Shown here: positions 17,444 to 25,194 of the stretch, piece by piece | Layout: every line of letters starts with the position of its first letter | How positions within the stretch are numbered: the stretch's first letter is position 1 | Source of the DNA: an uncultured Oceanospirillaceae bacterium | GTDB lineage: Bacteria; Pseudomonadota; Gammaproteobacteria; Pseudomonadales; Balneatricaceae | Assembly: GCA_937138495.1 (NCBI GenBank) | Contig: CAKZPE010000039.1 | Location: forward strand, 1 to 33,770 | Length of the DNA: 33,770 bases | Direction of reading: 5' to 3' | Position numbers and translations under genes: made by a program | The notes under the pieces: generated by a model | The model's database searches: none | The model's input: only the letters and a program-made list of their open reading frames with translations | What the model was told of the DNA's origin: nothing

Positions 17444-17957
17444 AAGGGCCTTTCGCCCCTCTCAGAAGGCACCGGATATCCTCCCGGATTCTGGTGCCAT
17501 TTTAAACAAAACACTGGCCCTAAGCCCTACTAAGGTATGAGCATAGAATAGCCGCCATCGTCCGACACGGTCTGTGTGTCTCAACAGAAACACTGCCAAC
17601 TATAAGCGTTTCTGCAGAGAGTTCCCCCAGATACACAGGTTGGACGACATACCTGAAACAGTCCTAAAGAAACACGTTCAGCCCACTGAACAAGGCTTCC
17701 CTCAGCTGTCTCAGCTCAAATAATAAGAAACATGTAATCCATGATTGCCGGCACAATGCACTTCCACAAGAAGTACAGAGTTTCGGTTCGCCGTTGACGG
17801 TCTGAGTGCTCCGTACCGGCAAAGCCTCATCTATACTGAGTACAGTAGCCATTGCGGTAGTAATAATAATATTGTTACTGTAATGCCCGGATGAATAACA
17901 TATTTTTTGAGCCCGGTTATCCACGCGATGATAACCCCTGAATGAGAACACGCAATA
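17444..17957. other. Intergenic region between cobT and DUF3461 gene
   Basis: About 510 bases with no supportable gene. Just after cobT an inverted repeat GGCACC/GGTGCC (17468-17498) followed by ATTTT is a likely weak terminator. A 7-bp inverted repeat, CAGAAAC (17585) and GTTTCTG (17608), a 21-bp near-perfect palindrome (17859-17879) and GGTTATC-N8-GATAACC (17915-17936) are also visible. Confidence 0.5.
17859..17936. promoter_or_regulatory. Two palindromes upstream of the DUF3461 gene
   Basis: The first, 17859-17879, starts AGTAATAATA and pairs along its whole length except one G-T wobble and the centre base. The second is GGTTATC (17915-17921) with GATAACC (17930-17936), 8-base spacer, ending 21 bases before the start codon. 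These are candidate operators or a leader hairpin controlling the small gene. Confidence 0.4.
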
Positions 17958-18353
17958 ATGTCTAAGTATCCTACCCTGACTAAGATGGGCATTACCTCAG
18001 TCGAGAACATCGATAAATACACCGTACAGCACCAGGGCGAAGTAGATGTACTCAAGATCTACTACAAGCGTCCAAAGGGTTCTTTACTGTCCCGCAGCAA
18101 GAAGTTTTCTTTCATGCGCGGCCGTAACTATCTGCCGATTGAAGCCCGTAACTCGAAGGCTTTCGACCAGATGGAAAGCATCAACCCTGAGCTGATGCAT
18201 GCCATTGATGAGCTCAAGCAACTGAATGCTACCCGTGAAAAAGACAGCAAGATGGATCCGAAACAGCGCATGATCAATGATCTGGATCACCTGGAAAAGG
18301 TCATGACGTCCAAGATCGACGACCTGCGCCGCCAGATCGAAGAAATGAAGTAA
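17958..18353 (+). CDS. DUF3461 family protein
   Basis: A 131-residue basic protein recognisable as the gammaproteobacterial DUF3461 family by its start (YPTLTKMGI) and the central segment VDVLKIYYKRPKGSLLSRSKKFSF. The last 40 residues are predicted as one long helix rich in Lys, Asp and Met (DLDHLEKVMTSKIDDLRRQIEEMK), likely coiled coil. Function is unknown. It is soluble, with no signal peptide. It stands alone behind two palindromes and is closed by a clean intrinsic terminator, so it is probably an independently regulated monocistronic gene. Confidence 0.88.
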   Translation: MSKYPTLTKMGITSVENIDKYTVQHQGEVDVLKIYYKRPKGSLLSRSKKFSFMRGRNYLPIEARNSKAFDQMESINPELMHAIDELKQLNATREKDSKMDPKQRMINDLDHLEKVMTSKIDDLRRQIEEMK

Positions 18354-18370
18354 GCCACTTCAGATTTAAA

Positions 18371-18400
18371 AAAACGCAGCTTAACGCTGCGTTTTTTTTG
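18371..18400 (+). terminator. Intrinsic terminator of DUF3461 gene
   Basis: AACGCAGC (18373-18380) pairs with GCTGCGTT (18386-18393), followed by a run of T. Confidence 0.9.
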
Positions 18401-18515
18401 CCTGCTCTACACTGTTTTTTGCCAGTTTATCAGGCATGACGGACATAACACTGCCTGCTTACCCGGACAAAAGCCGATAATAAAACCTGTCCCCTTCATC
18501 ACTTCCTGACTCATA

Positions 18516-18542
18516 CAAAAAAGGCGCCCTCACAGGCGCCTT
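18516..18542 (-). terminator. Intrinsic terminator of the TRAP operon
   Basis: AAGGCGCC (521-528 of the 18-kb block, i.e. 18521-18528) pairs with GGCGCCTT (18535-18542). On the minus strand a T-run follows, 30 bases after the dctM stop. Confidence 0.88.
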
Positions 18543-18572
18543 ATGCATTATCTGTAACTTACTCAGCATCCG

Positions 18573-19850
18573 CTATGTAAAACTGAGCATCCATAAACTG
18601 AGGCTTGGGAAAAAGGCCACCAGCACCCAGGTTATCATCAACGCATACAGATACGGCAGTGTCGAACGGACTAACTGTAAATACGGTATCCCCGTCATAC
18701 TGCTGGCCACATACAGATTCAGACCATATGGCGGTGTAATAAAGCCAATCGCATCACCGATCAGGAACAGCACGGCAAAGTGAATCGGATCAACACCGAT
18801 GGATGCTGCAATCGGTGCCAGAATCGGTGCCAGAATAATGGTATTCGGCAAACTTTCCAGCACCGTACCTGCCAGTAACACAATCAGCAGACAGGCAAAC
18901 AGGATCGGATAATACCCGCCTAACTGGTAGATCAGCTCTGTCAGGAATTCTTTCGCCCCCAACAACGACAAGACTTGCTGCATTACCACAGAGATAGCAA
19001 TCAGCGGTGCCAGCATGCCAGTGATCTGACCGGAACGCATCAGAATAGACGGCAGTGCCGATATCTTGATTTCCCGCGTAACCAGTACCCCAGCCAGCAA
19101 ACAGAAGCCGGTAGTCATACCCGCCGCTTCCGTCGGTGAAAACGCGCCGGAATAGATGCCCCACAGTACAATACCGATTGCCAGGAAACCCAGCCATGCC
19201 CGCAAACCCGCTTTAGCTGCACGTTTAATCTGAAAACTCTGGATATTACCCCAGCCATTCTTCTTACAGATCCAGTAACACACCAGCTGCATGGCAATGA
19301 CCATCAGGATGCCCGGTATCAGACCAGCCATGAATAAATCACCAATTGGCAGGTTCATCATAAAGCCATAAACAATGAAGATAATACTCGGCGGAATAAT
19401 GATCCCTACCGTACCACCTGCCGCCACAGTCGCCGCGGCAAACTTGGTTTCGTAGTTACCTTTAGTCATCTCCGGGTGCATAATGCCCCCGATGGTCGCA
19501 GTCGTCGCAGAGTTCGATCCGGAGATCGCTGCAAACATACCGCACGCGCCCAGCGACGCCATCCCCAGACCACCACGCAGCCAGCCCAGACAGGCATATG
19601 CGAAGTCAGACAGGCGCTTTGCAATACCCGCCGCGTTAATTAAATCACCGGTAAGGATGAACAGAGGTAAAGCCAGCAGACCGTAAAAACTTAAGCCTTC
19701 ATATAAGGTCACACCGACATTGGCCAGTGTGAAATCAATCACCAGACTGACGCCGACAACCCATAAAGAAATGACCAGAAAGATCGGCACACCCACAATA
19801 AACAGTGCTGTCACCGCAAGGCTGATCAATGTAATCAGTAAACCATCCAT
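18573..19850 (-). CDS. TRAP transporter large membrane subunit (DctM type)
   Basis: A 425-residue membrane protein of the DctM family, the sodium-coupled transport subunit of tripartite ATP-independent periplasmic transporters. It has around 12 hydrophobic segments and family motifs such as LPLFILTGDLI, GIIIPPSIIFIVYG and GFITPPYGLNLYV. I use ATG 19850, with AGGAG seven bases upstream, instead of the TTG at 19868 that would overlap dctQ. It is 10 bases after dctQ, so the two are coupled. The three-gene set next to an IclR regulator and a GMC dehydrogenase resembles the marine isethionate uptake system (iseKLM); substrate is inferred only from this context. Confidence 0.93.
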   Translation of the reverse strand: MDGLLITLISLAVTALFIVGVPIFLVISLWVVGVSLVIDFTLANVGVTLYEGLSFYGLLALPLFILTGDLINAAGIAKRLSDFAYACLGWLRGGLGMASLGACGMFAAISGSNSATTATIGGIMHPEMTKGNYETKFAAATVAAGGTVGIIIPPSIIFIVYGFMMNLPIGDLFMAGLIPGILMVIAMQLVCYWICKKNGWGNIQSFQIKRAAKAGLRAWLGFLAIGIVLWGIYSGAFSPTEAAGMTTGFCLLAGVLVTREIKISALPSILMRSGQITGMLAPLIAISVVMQQVLSLLGAKEFLTELIYQLGGYYPILFACLLIVLLAGTVLESLPNTIILAPILAPIAASIGVDPIHFAVLFLIGDAIGFITPPYGLNLYVASSMTGIPYLQLVRSTLPYLYALMITWVLVAFFPSLSLWMLSFT

Positions 19851-19860
19851 CAGATTCTCC

Positions 19861-20385
19861 TCAGTCAAACAGCGCAGCTTGTGTGGTTAATGACCGGCCA
19901 TTTCTGAAATCATCAACATCTTTACGTAAATTCTGAATGACACGCACCAGAATCAGTCCCCATGCGATCGGTGTCGCCATATAAAACCACCACTGCATCA
20001 CATCGTCAGTCCCCTGCACGATGGCAAAGTTATCGTATGAGATGTAAACCTGTTCAACGGAGTAATAGATAACGATTGCGCCCATCACAAACCAGCACAC
20101 GGCATCCAGAATCAGGCATATAAACTGCCCCTGATACGGCATCCGCTCACGGACTTCGCTGAAGCGTAAGTGTGAACGGCGTAAGGTGTTATAAGAGGCT
20201 CCCATCCAGGTAAGCCAGAGAAACAGATAGATAGGTATTGTGGTACTCCAGGGTGCCTGTTCATTAAAGAAAAAGCGCCGGATAACTTCCACAAAGATAA
20301 TGCCCGCCATTGAGGTATAGGACACAAGAATTATAAATTTTTCGATATTTCGTTCTGCGTAACGCAGCATCGAACCCAGAGACAT
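19861..20385 (-). CDS. TRAP transporter small membrane subunit (DctQ type)
   Basis: A 174-residue four-helix membrane protein typical of DctQ, which bridges the binding protein and DctM. The central segment IPIYLFLWLTWMGASYNTLRR followed by HLRF is a family hallmark. ATG 20385 is preceded by GGAGGG seven bases upstream, so the upstream GTG at 20400 is not needed. It follows dctP after 165 bases that contain a strong hairpin, and precedes dctM by 10 bases. Confidence 0.92.
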   Translation of the reverse strand: MSLGSMLRYAERNIEKFIILVSYTSMAGIIFVEVIRRFFFNEQAPWSTTIPIYLFLWLTWMGASYNTLRRSHLRFSEVRERMPYQGQFICLILDAVCWFVMGAIVIYYSVEQVYISYDNFAIVQGTDDVMQWWFYMATPIAWGLILVRVIQNLRKDVDDFRNGRSLTTQAALFD

Positions 20386-20480
20386 AGCCAGGCCCTCCAC
20401 CCAAAAACCGGTTTATCAGACACCACAGGTATCCTGATAAACAATAAACACACTCAGGAACCTGCAAACAGGTTCTCTAA

Positions 20481-20513
20481 AACAAACAACCCCGGCAGTC
20501 TGACTGCCGGGGT
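20481..20513 (-). terminator. Strong hairpin between dctP and dctQ, attenuator-type terminator
   Basis: CCCCGGCAG (20490-20498) pairs perfectly with CTGCCGGGG (20504-20512) over a 5-base loop. On the minus strand it is followed by a T-rich stretch (TTGTTTGTTTT). Partial termination here would give more binding protein than membrane subunits, common for TRAP and ABC operons. Confidence 0.8.
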
Positions 20514-20550
20514 CTGATCATGACAGCATAGTTAGCTTTTCTGATTTTAC

Positions 20551-21798
20551 TTAAGCTGACTTCCACCAACGGCGGGGTTCTACGTTTTCAGCCAGTGTGT
20601 CGCGCGGAATTTCACGGGCAATCTTGTGAATTGAACCGTAAGTATCCAAACCGCCAGACCACTTATCCAGACGGTTACGCCACTTCTCCCATGGTTCCGG
20701 GTTAAATTCCGGCGCACAGATCCGTTCGGCCTTCGCCCGCTCTTCATCAGACAGAGCTGCAACACGCACGTTATGCACGTCGAACAGAGTACCCGGTAAT
20801 GACGGCGTGGTTGCACCGACAGTATTAACCAGTGCCGCTTCCTGAGCTGCCTGAATCTTAACCTGAGTCAGATATGCAGACTCCATGACTGCATCCTGCA
20901 GTTCACCGCTGAAGCTGTCGAACTGCTTAGCATCCATCATGGTCGCTTCCGTACCACAGAAGAAACGCAAATCGACCGACTGTGAAACCACCGGAGACAT
21001 ATTTGCATAGGCAACCGCACCGGCCCATGTTTCAGCGCCGTCAATCAGCCCCTGCTTAAGGCCATCCAGGGTTTCAGACCAGGCAATCGGTACCGGATTA
21101 AGTTCCAGTAACTGCATGGCTATACGGCCCAGCTGCGTACCGGTTACCCGGTTCTTGGTACCGCGCAGCTGATCAATACTGGTGATCAGTGGCTTATCCT
21201 GCCAGCCAAGACCCATTTGCAGACCACGTAATTCACAGTGGGAGAACAGGAACTGCAGACCATGGCGGGTACGCAGCGGGTCACGTAACAGTTTCTGGCT
21301 GTCCGGGTGATACAGGAAATGATACTGAGACGCACGGGTCGGGAACATGTAAGCATAATCAAGCACGTTCAGATACGGCGCACCACCGGCAGAGTTCTGG
21401 GTAGACGCGGTGAACATATCAATGATGCCCTGCTGAGTCTTCTTCACACAGTTCAGCTGACCGCAGATCTGATTATCACCGACAAATTCAATGCGGATCT
21501 CACCGTCGGTACGGTCTTCTACATCTTTTAGGAAATCGATCGAACCGGCACGTTCAATCAGCAGATTGTTTTCGTTAAACCCTGACGCACCAAACGTCAG
21601 TGTGTGCTTCGCTGCTTTCTTATAGCGTTTCTTCGACGTATCGTCTGCTGCCTGTGCCAACTGTGAAAGTGAAAAACTTCCCAGCGCAGAGGCTGCCAGC
21701 ATAGTAGAACTCAGACCATACGTTGAAGCGACGCGGAAGAAGTCCCGGCGGGAAACCCCTTCCTGATTTGAACCGGATGCACTTACTCGCTTATTCAT
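20551..21798 (-). CDS. TRAP transporter substrate-binding protein (DctP type, Tat signal)
   Basis: A 415-residue periplasmic solute-binding protein. The N terminus carries a twin-arginine motif (SRRDFFRVA, about residues 16-24), a hydrophobic region and a cleavage site near AQA, so it is exported by Tat, less usual than Sec for this family. The mature part has the DctP fold with the segment PIAWSETLDGLKQGLIDGAE, containing the conserved region that precedes the ligand-binding helix. AAAGG lies eight bases upstream of the ATG. It is first in its operon, divergent from iclR. A candidate IclR operator lies about 110 bases upstream. Ligand unknown; isethionate or another sulfonate is the contextual guess. 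Confidence 0.92.
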   Translation of the reverse strand: MNKRVSASGSNQEGVSRRDFFRVASTYGLSSTMLAASALGSFSLSQLAQAADDTSKKRYKKAAKHTLTFGASGFNENNLLIERAGSIDFLKDVEDRTDGEIRIEFVGDNQICGQLNCVKKTQQGIIDMFTASTQNSAGGAPYLNVLDYAYMFPTRASQYHFLYHPDSQKLLRDPLRTRHGLQFLFSHCELRGLQMGLGWQDKPLITSIDQLRGTKNRVTGTQLGRIAMQLLELNPVPIAWSETLDGLKQGLIDGAETWAGAVAYANMSPVVSQSVDLRFFCGTEATMMDAKQFDSFSGELQDAVMESAYLTQVKIQAAQEAALVNTVGATTPSLPGTLFDVHNVRVAALSDEERAKAERICAPEFNPEPWEKWRNRLDKWSGGLDTYGSIHKIAREIPRDTLAENVEPRRWWKSA

Positions 21799-21903
21799 TG
21801 CATATACCTTTAGTTATTTTTATTGCGCTAAATTGGCGTATTGCTCAATGGACAGTATAAATAAAACACAAGATTTACATGTTTTCAATTATATTTTGAT
21901 AAC

Positions 21904-21915
21904 AAAAGTCTCATT
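21904..21915 (-). promoter_or_regulatory. Candidate IclR operator upstream of dctP
   Basis: In the direction of dctP the site reads AATGAGACTTTT. The same 11-mer core lies before iclR and before the GMC gene, always in the same orientation relative to the gene. Confidence 0.55.
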
Positions 21916-22222
21916 AATATAGATTTATGTAATAAAAATATCACTCAAAACTGACTGATGATACGTTAATAAGCCACATCAACATCACCACCCTGATACT
22001 TAAAAACCCATATAAAACAAAAACATAAGCCACTGATAAATCCCCTTCCCACCCTAGCCTCCGGGTATACAGTCAGTCTGAAAAAAATCTCCAAAAATAA
22101 TAATTTTAAGAAAAAATATCTCAAATCACTCTCTTTCTACCATTTGATAACAACGCTCAATCGACATGTAATCAGCCGCCCTATCCTTCTTCACGCAACA
22201 TAAAACTTCATATATCACTGCA

Positions 22223-22234
22223 AATGAGACTTTT
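22223..22234 (+). promoter_or_regulatory. Candidate IclR operator upstream of iclR
   Basis: AATGAGACTTTT, about 50 bases before the iclR start codon; suggests autoregulation. Confidence 0.55.
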
Positions 22235-22282
22235 AATACCGTAGAATACCGCCATATAGATAACTCTCCGGAATTTACAGTC

Positions 22283-23071
22283 ATGACAGACGCTGCCAGC
22301 AAAGGTAAGAACTCTTCCATTCAGCGCGCATTGCGCATTCTGGAAATCGTAGCTAACGCCAAACAACCCATTACGCCTACCGAAATCAACCGCGACCTGA
22401 AGCTGCCTAAACCTACCGTACACCGCTTGTGCAGCCAGCTTGAAGATGAAGGCTTCCTACAGCCCCGCATGGACGGTCGCGGACTGTTGCCCGGCCCGAA
22501 AATGAACGGTATCGCACTGGGCATACTGAGTAATAACGACTATTTGCGTGGTCAGCGGCACGTTATTTTGCAACGCTTATCTGAGCAACTGGGAGAAACC
22601 TGCAACATATCGATTCCCAACGGCGATCATATGATCTACTTCGACCGGGTTGAAACGCACTGGCCATTGCGCATCCAGCTGCAGATAAACGATCACGTGC
22701 CATTGCACTGTACCGCCAGCGGTAAACTGTTTCTCAGTGAGATGAGCAGTGTGCAACGTTCACGTCTGCTCAGTAAGTTGCCGATGGATGAACGCACGCC
22801 GAACACCCTGACCAGCGCTGAGGCCCTGAAACCCGTGCTGAGTAAGATCCGCAAAGAAGGCATAGGGATTGATAATGAAGAGTTCTTTCAGGGTATGATC
22901 GCCGTCTCAGTGCCTATCCGTGACAGTCAGGGCCGTCTGTATGCCGCACTGGCAATGCACGCCCCTACGGCCCGTATGAGCCTGGAAGAAGCCCTCAGCA
23001 ATGTACCTGCTATGCGACAGGCAGCCACTGAACTGGCAGAACTGATGGATGATGAGAGCACGCCTGAGTAA
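22283..23071 (+). CDS. IclR-family transcriptional regulator
   Basis: A 262-residue regulator with an N-terminal winged helix-turn-helix (about residues 12-75; ITPTEINRDLKLPKPTVHRLCSQLEDEGFL) and a C-terminal IclR effector domain (about 85-255). That domain includes HCTASGKLFL and the late segment GMIAVSVPIRD. It probably controls the divergent TRAP operon and the downstream GMC dehydrogenase, since all three share an operator-like motif. This arrangement resembles what I recall of isethionate clusters, but the effector cannot be read from sequence. The ribosome site is weak. It converges on the GMC gene. Confidence 0.93.
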   Translation: MTDAASKGKNSSIQRALRILEIVANAKQPITPTEINRDLKLPKPTVHRLCSQLEDEGFLQPRMDGRGLLPGPKMNGIALGILSNNDYLRGQRHVILQRLSEQLGETCNISIPNGDHMIYFDRVETHWPLRIQLQINDHVPLHCTASGKLFLSEMSSVQRSRLLSKLPMDERTPNTLTSAEALKPVLSKIRKEGIGIDNEEFFQGMIAVSVPIRDSQGRLYAALAMHAPTARMSLEEALSNVPAMRQAATELAELMDDESTPE

Positions 23072-23077
23072 TTCCAT

Positions 23078-23107
23078 AAAAAAACCTCCGGCGGCAAGGC
23101 ACGGAGG
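23078..23107 (-). terminator. Intrinsic terminator of the GMC dehydrogenase gene
   Basis: CCTCCG (23085-23090) pairs with CGGAGG (23102-23107). On the minus strand the stem is followed by seven T. Confidence 0.8.
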
Positions 23108-23178
23108 CAAGGCTGAAACATAAACTTAATCACCGGTATAACGCCAGACTGATCTCAGACTGGCGACCGGCAGCAGGC

Positions 23179-24810
23179 CTAACCTGCTTTAGCAACCGCC
23201 AGAGCGGTTGCATCCTCCTTGATCATGTCCGATGCTTTCTCAGCGATCATAATGGTCGGGGCGTTAGTATTACCGGAAACAATGACCGGCATGATGGACG
23301 CATCAACGACCCGTAACCCTTCAATACCGTGGACTTTCAGACGGTCATCCACCACCGCCATATCATCATGGCCCATCTTACAGGTGCCTGTCGGGTGATA
23401 GATGGTGGTCGCCCGGTTACGGGCATACTCCAGCAATTCAGCATCGGTCTGATGCTGAATCCCTGGCTCATGTTCTTCCTGAATCAGCGGTTTAAGCGCC
23501 GGGGCATTAACAATGCTGCGGGTTACCTTTATCGATTCAATCGCCGTCTTCTGATCTTCTTCTGTGGCCAGATAATTCGGATGAATCGCCGGATAGTCCG
23601 CCGGATTATTACTCTTGAGCTCAATATGTCCGGTACTGGTTGGCCGTAGCTGGCATACCGACGCGGTAAACGCAGAAAAACGGTGGGTGCCGTCTGCAGG
23701 CTTGTCCGCACTCAGCGGCTGAAGGTGGTACTGAATATCCGGGCGCTGCATAGCAGCGTCTGTCTTGGTAAAAATACATACCTGGCTGGCAGCCATGGTC
23801 AGCGGGCCGGTTCGGAACAGGGCATATTCCAGCCCCATCATGACTTTACGAATCGGATTATTCACTTCGTCATTCAGGGTAATTGGCTTATTTACCTTAT
23901 ATATCGTCCGGATCTGTAAATGGTCCTGTAGGTTTTTCCCAACACCGGGCAGATGCTTTACTACCGGGATGTTATGACGCTGTAATTCTTCCTGATCACC
24001 AATACCGGATAACATAAGGGTTTGTGGAGAATTAATGGCACCGGCACTGAGTACGATCTCTTTGTTGCACTTAATGCTATGGCTGATGCCTTTGATATTC
24101 ACCGTCAGCCCAATGGCACGGTTACCATCAAATTCAATCCGTTCTACCAGGGCATTGGTTTGTGCGCTAAGATTAGGCCGCTTCAGTGCTGGCCGCAGAA
24201 ACCCTACTGCAGTGCTGCAACGGGTGCCGTTACGGTTGATCGTCAGCTGAAAATAACCAACCCCTTCCTGCGTTTCACCGTTACTGTCTTCATTACGGGG
24301 GATACCAACCTGTTCTGCAGCGTCGATAAACTTGTCGCACAGCTCGCGACGGATCTTGATATTGGATACCTGAAGCGGGCCGCCCACGCCGTGATAGGTA
24401 TTCGCACCGCGTTCCTGATCTTCAGATTTTTTGAAATACGGCAGAATGTCTTCATAAGACCAGCCTTTATTACCCAGTGCGGCCCAGTCGTCATAGTCTT
24501 CTTTCTGGCCACGGACATAGAGTAATCCGTTCAGAGAACTCGAGCCCCCCAAAACCTTACCCCGGGGCCACTCAAGACGCCGGCCATTAATGCCCGGATC
24601 CGGCTCAGTTTTGTAGCACCAGTCCGTCTTTGGGTTGTGCATGGTTTTGAAGTAACCGATTGGCACATGAATCCAGGGATTAGAGTCTTTATTACCTGCT
24701 TCTAACAGTAAGACGCTGCTATTTGTATCTTCCGATAACCGGTTGGCCATGACACAGCCTGCGGATCCCGCACCGATCACAATGTAGTCATATGCTTGTT
24801 GTAAAGACAT
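23179..24810 (-). CDS. GMC-family flavoprotein dehydrogenase (choline dehydrogenase-like; candidate isethionate dehydrogenase)
   Basis: A roughly 543-residue FAD-dependent alcohol dehydrogenase of the glucose-methanol-choline family. The dinucleotide motif YIVIGAGSAGCVMANRLS lies at the N terminus, followed by GMC signature 1 (WPRGKVLGGSSSLNGLLYVRG) and signature 2 (AGAINSPQTLMLSGIG). The C-terminal active-site segments are HPTGTCKMG and SGNTNAPTIMIAEKASD. It oxidises a primary alcohol and would pass electrons to the respiratory chain. Family members include choline dehydrogenase and isethionate dehydrogenase IseJ. No betaine-aldehyde dehydrogenase or BetI is adjacent, while a TRAP transporter and IclR gene are, so isethionate is my preferred guess. 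The start is uncertain: ATGs at 24810, 24816 and 24822 or GTG at 24840. Confidence 0.88.
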   Translation of the reverse strand: MSLQQAYDYIVIGAGSAGCVMANRLSEDTNSSVLLLEAGNKDSNPWIHVPIGYFKTMHNPKTDWCYKTEPDPGINGRRLEWPRGKVLGGSSSLNGLLYVRGQKEDYDDWAALGNKGWSYEDILPYFKKSEDQERGANTYHGVGGPLQVSNIKIRRELCDKFIDAAEQVGIPRNEDSNGETQEGVGYFQLTINRNGTRCSTAVGFLRPALKRPNLSAQTNALVERIEFDGNRAIGLTVNIKGISHSIKCNKEIVLSAGAINSPQTLMLSGIGDQEELQRHNIPVVKHLPGVGKNLQDHLQIRTIYKVNKPITLNDEVNNPIRKVMMGLEYALFRTGPLTMAASQVCIFTKTDAAMQRPDIQYHLQPLSADKPADGTHRFSAFTASVCQLRPTSTGHIELKSNNPADYPAIHPNYLATEEDQKTAIESIKVTRSIVNAPALKPLIQEEHEPGIQHQTDAELLEYARNRATTIYHPTGTCKMGHDDMAVVDDRLKVHGIEGLRVVDASIMPVIVSGNTNAPTIMIAEKASDMIKEDATALAVAKAG

Positions 24811-25194
24811 CAGCATTACCATTTTCTGCGTGCCGCTCACTGAGCGTGATCATGTCCGAAGCAGAATGTCAGTTGCAGCACTTTTGTTATTCTTTCTCGA
24901 ACACCCCGGAAGGTGTCCGGCCTTACTGCTGTCACGCCAAGGCATCAGAACTTTATATTTCTGATACGTAAAGTATCATTTTATTTTCATACAAAATCAA
25001 CATATTTTATTAAATACGGAATTTAAAGTCTCATTTTTATATATATTTGTTGAAAAATATTTTCTTATAATCCAGGCTTGTTCCAGAGCGGCACTTATAT
25101 AAAAACGTCATCCTATGGCGATCTGAGTACAGTCCCGATACCATATGCGCATTTCCTGTGCTCCATCTGCAATAAATCATAGGTAGCCAAAACT
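24811..25194. other. Divergent regulatory region, GMC gene / MocR gene
   Basis: About 380 AT-rich bases without a gene. It contains two operator-like motif copies (24970-24980 and 25025-25035) and the palindrome GATAC-N5-GTATC (24963-24977) overlapping the first. Confidence 0.6.
24970..25035 (-). promoter_or_regulatory. Two candidate IclR operators upstream of the GMC gene
   Basis: In GMC-gene sense, AATGAGACTTT (25035 to 25025) is an exact copy of the motif before dctP and iclR. AATGATACTTT (24980 to 24970) differs by one base. The pair lies 160-225 bases upstream of the GMC start. Confidence 0.55.

Larger units (their letters stand above)
21799..22282. other. AT-rich divergent regulatory region, TRAP operon / iclR
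   Basis: About 480 AT-rich bases with no gene. Shared elements occur on both sides: AAAGTCTCATT (21905-21915) and its inverted copy (22223-22233); TTTGATAACAA at 21895-21905 and again at 22143-22153; ATATCACT at 21938-21945 and 22212-22219. These repeats look like binding sites for a regulator of both transcription units. Confidence 0.65.

Noticed and set aside
17917..17925. DnaA-box-like TTATCCACG
   Set aside because: A single site, part of the GGTTATC/GATAACC dyad, with no other boxes or AT-rich unwinding region nearby, so not an origin.
23179..24810. Choline dehydrogenase BetA for glycine betaine synthesis
   Set aside because: Typical partners (betaine-aldehyde dehydrogenase, BetI, choline carriers) are absent; the linked regulator is IclR-type and the transporter TRAP-type.
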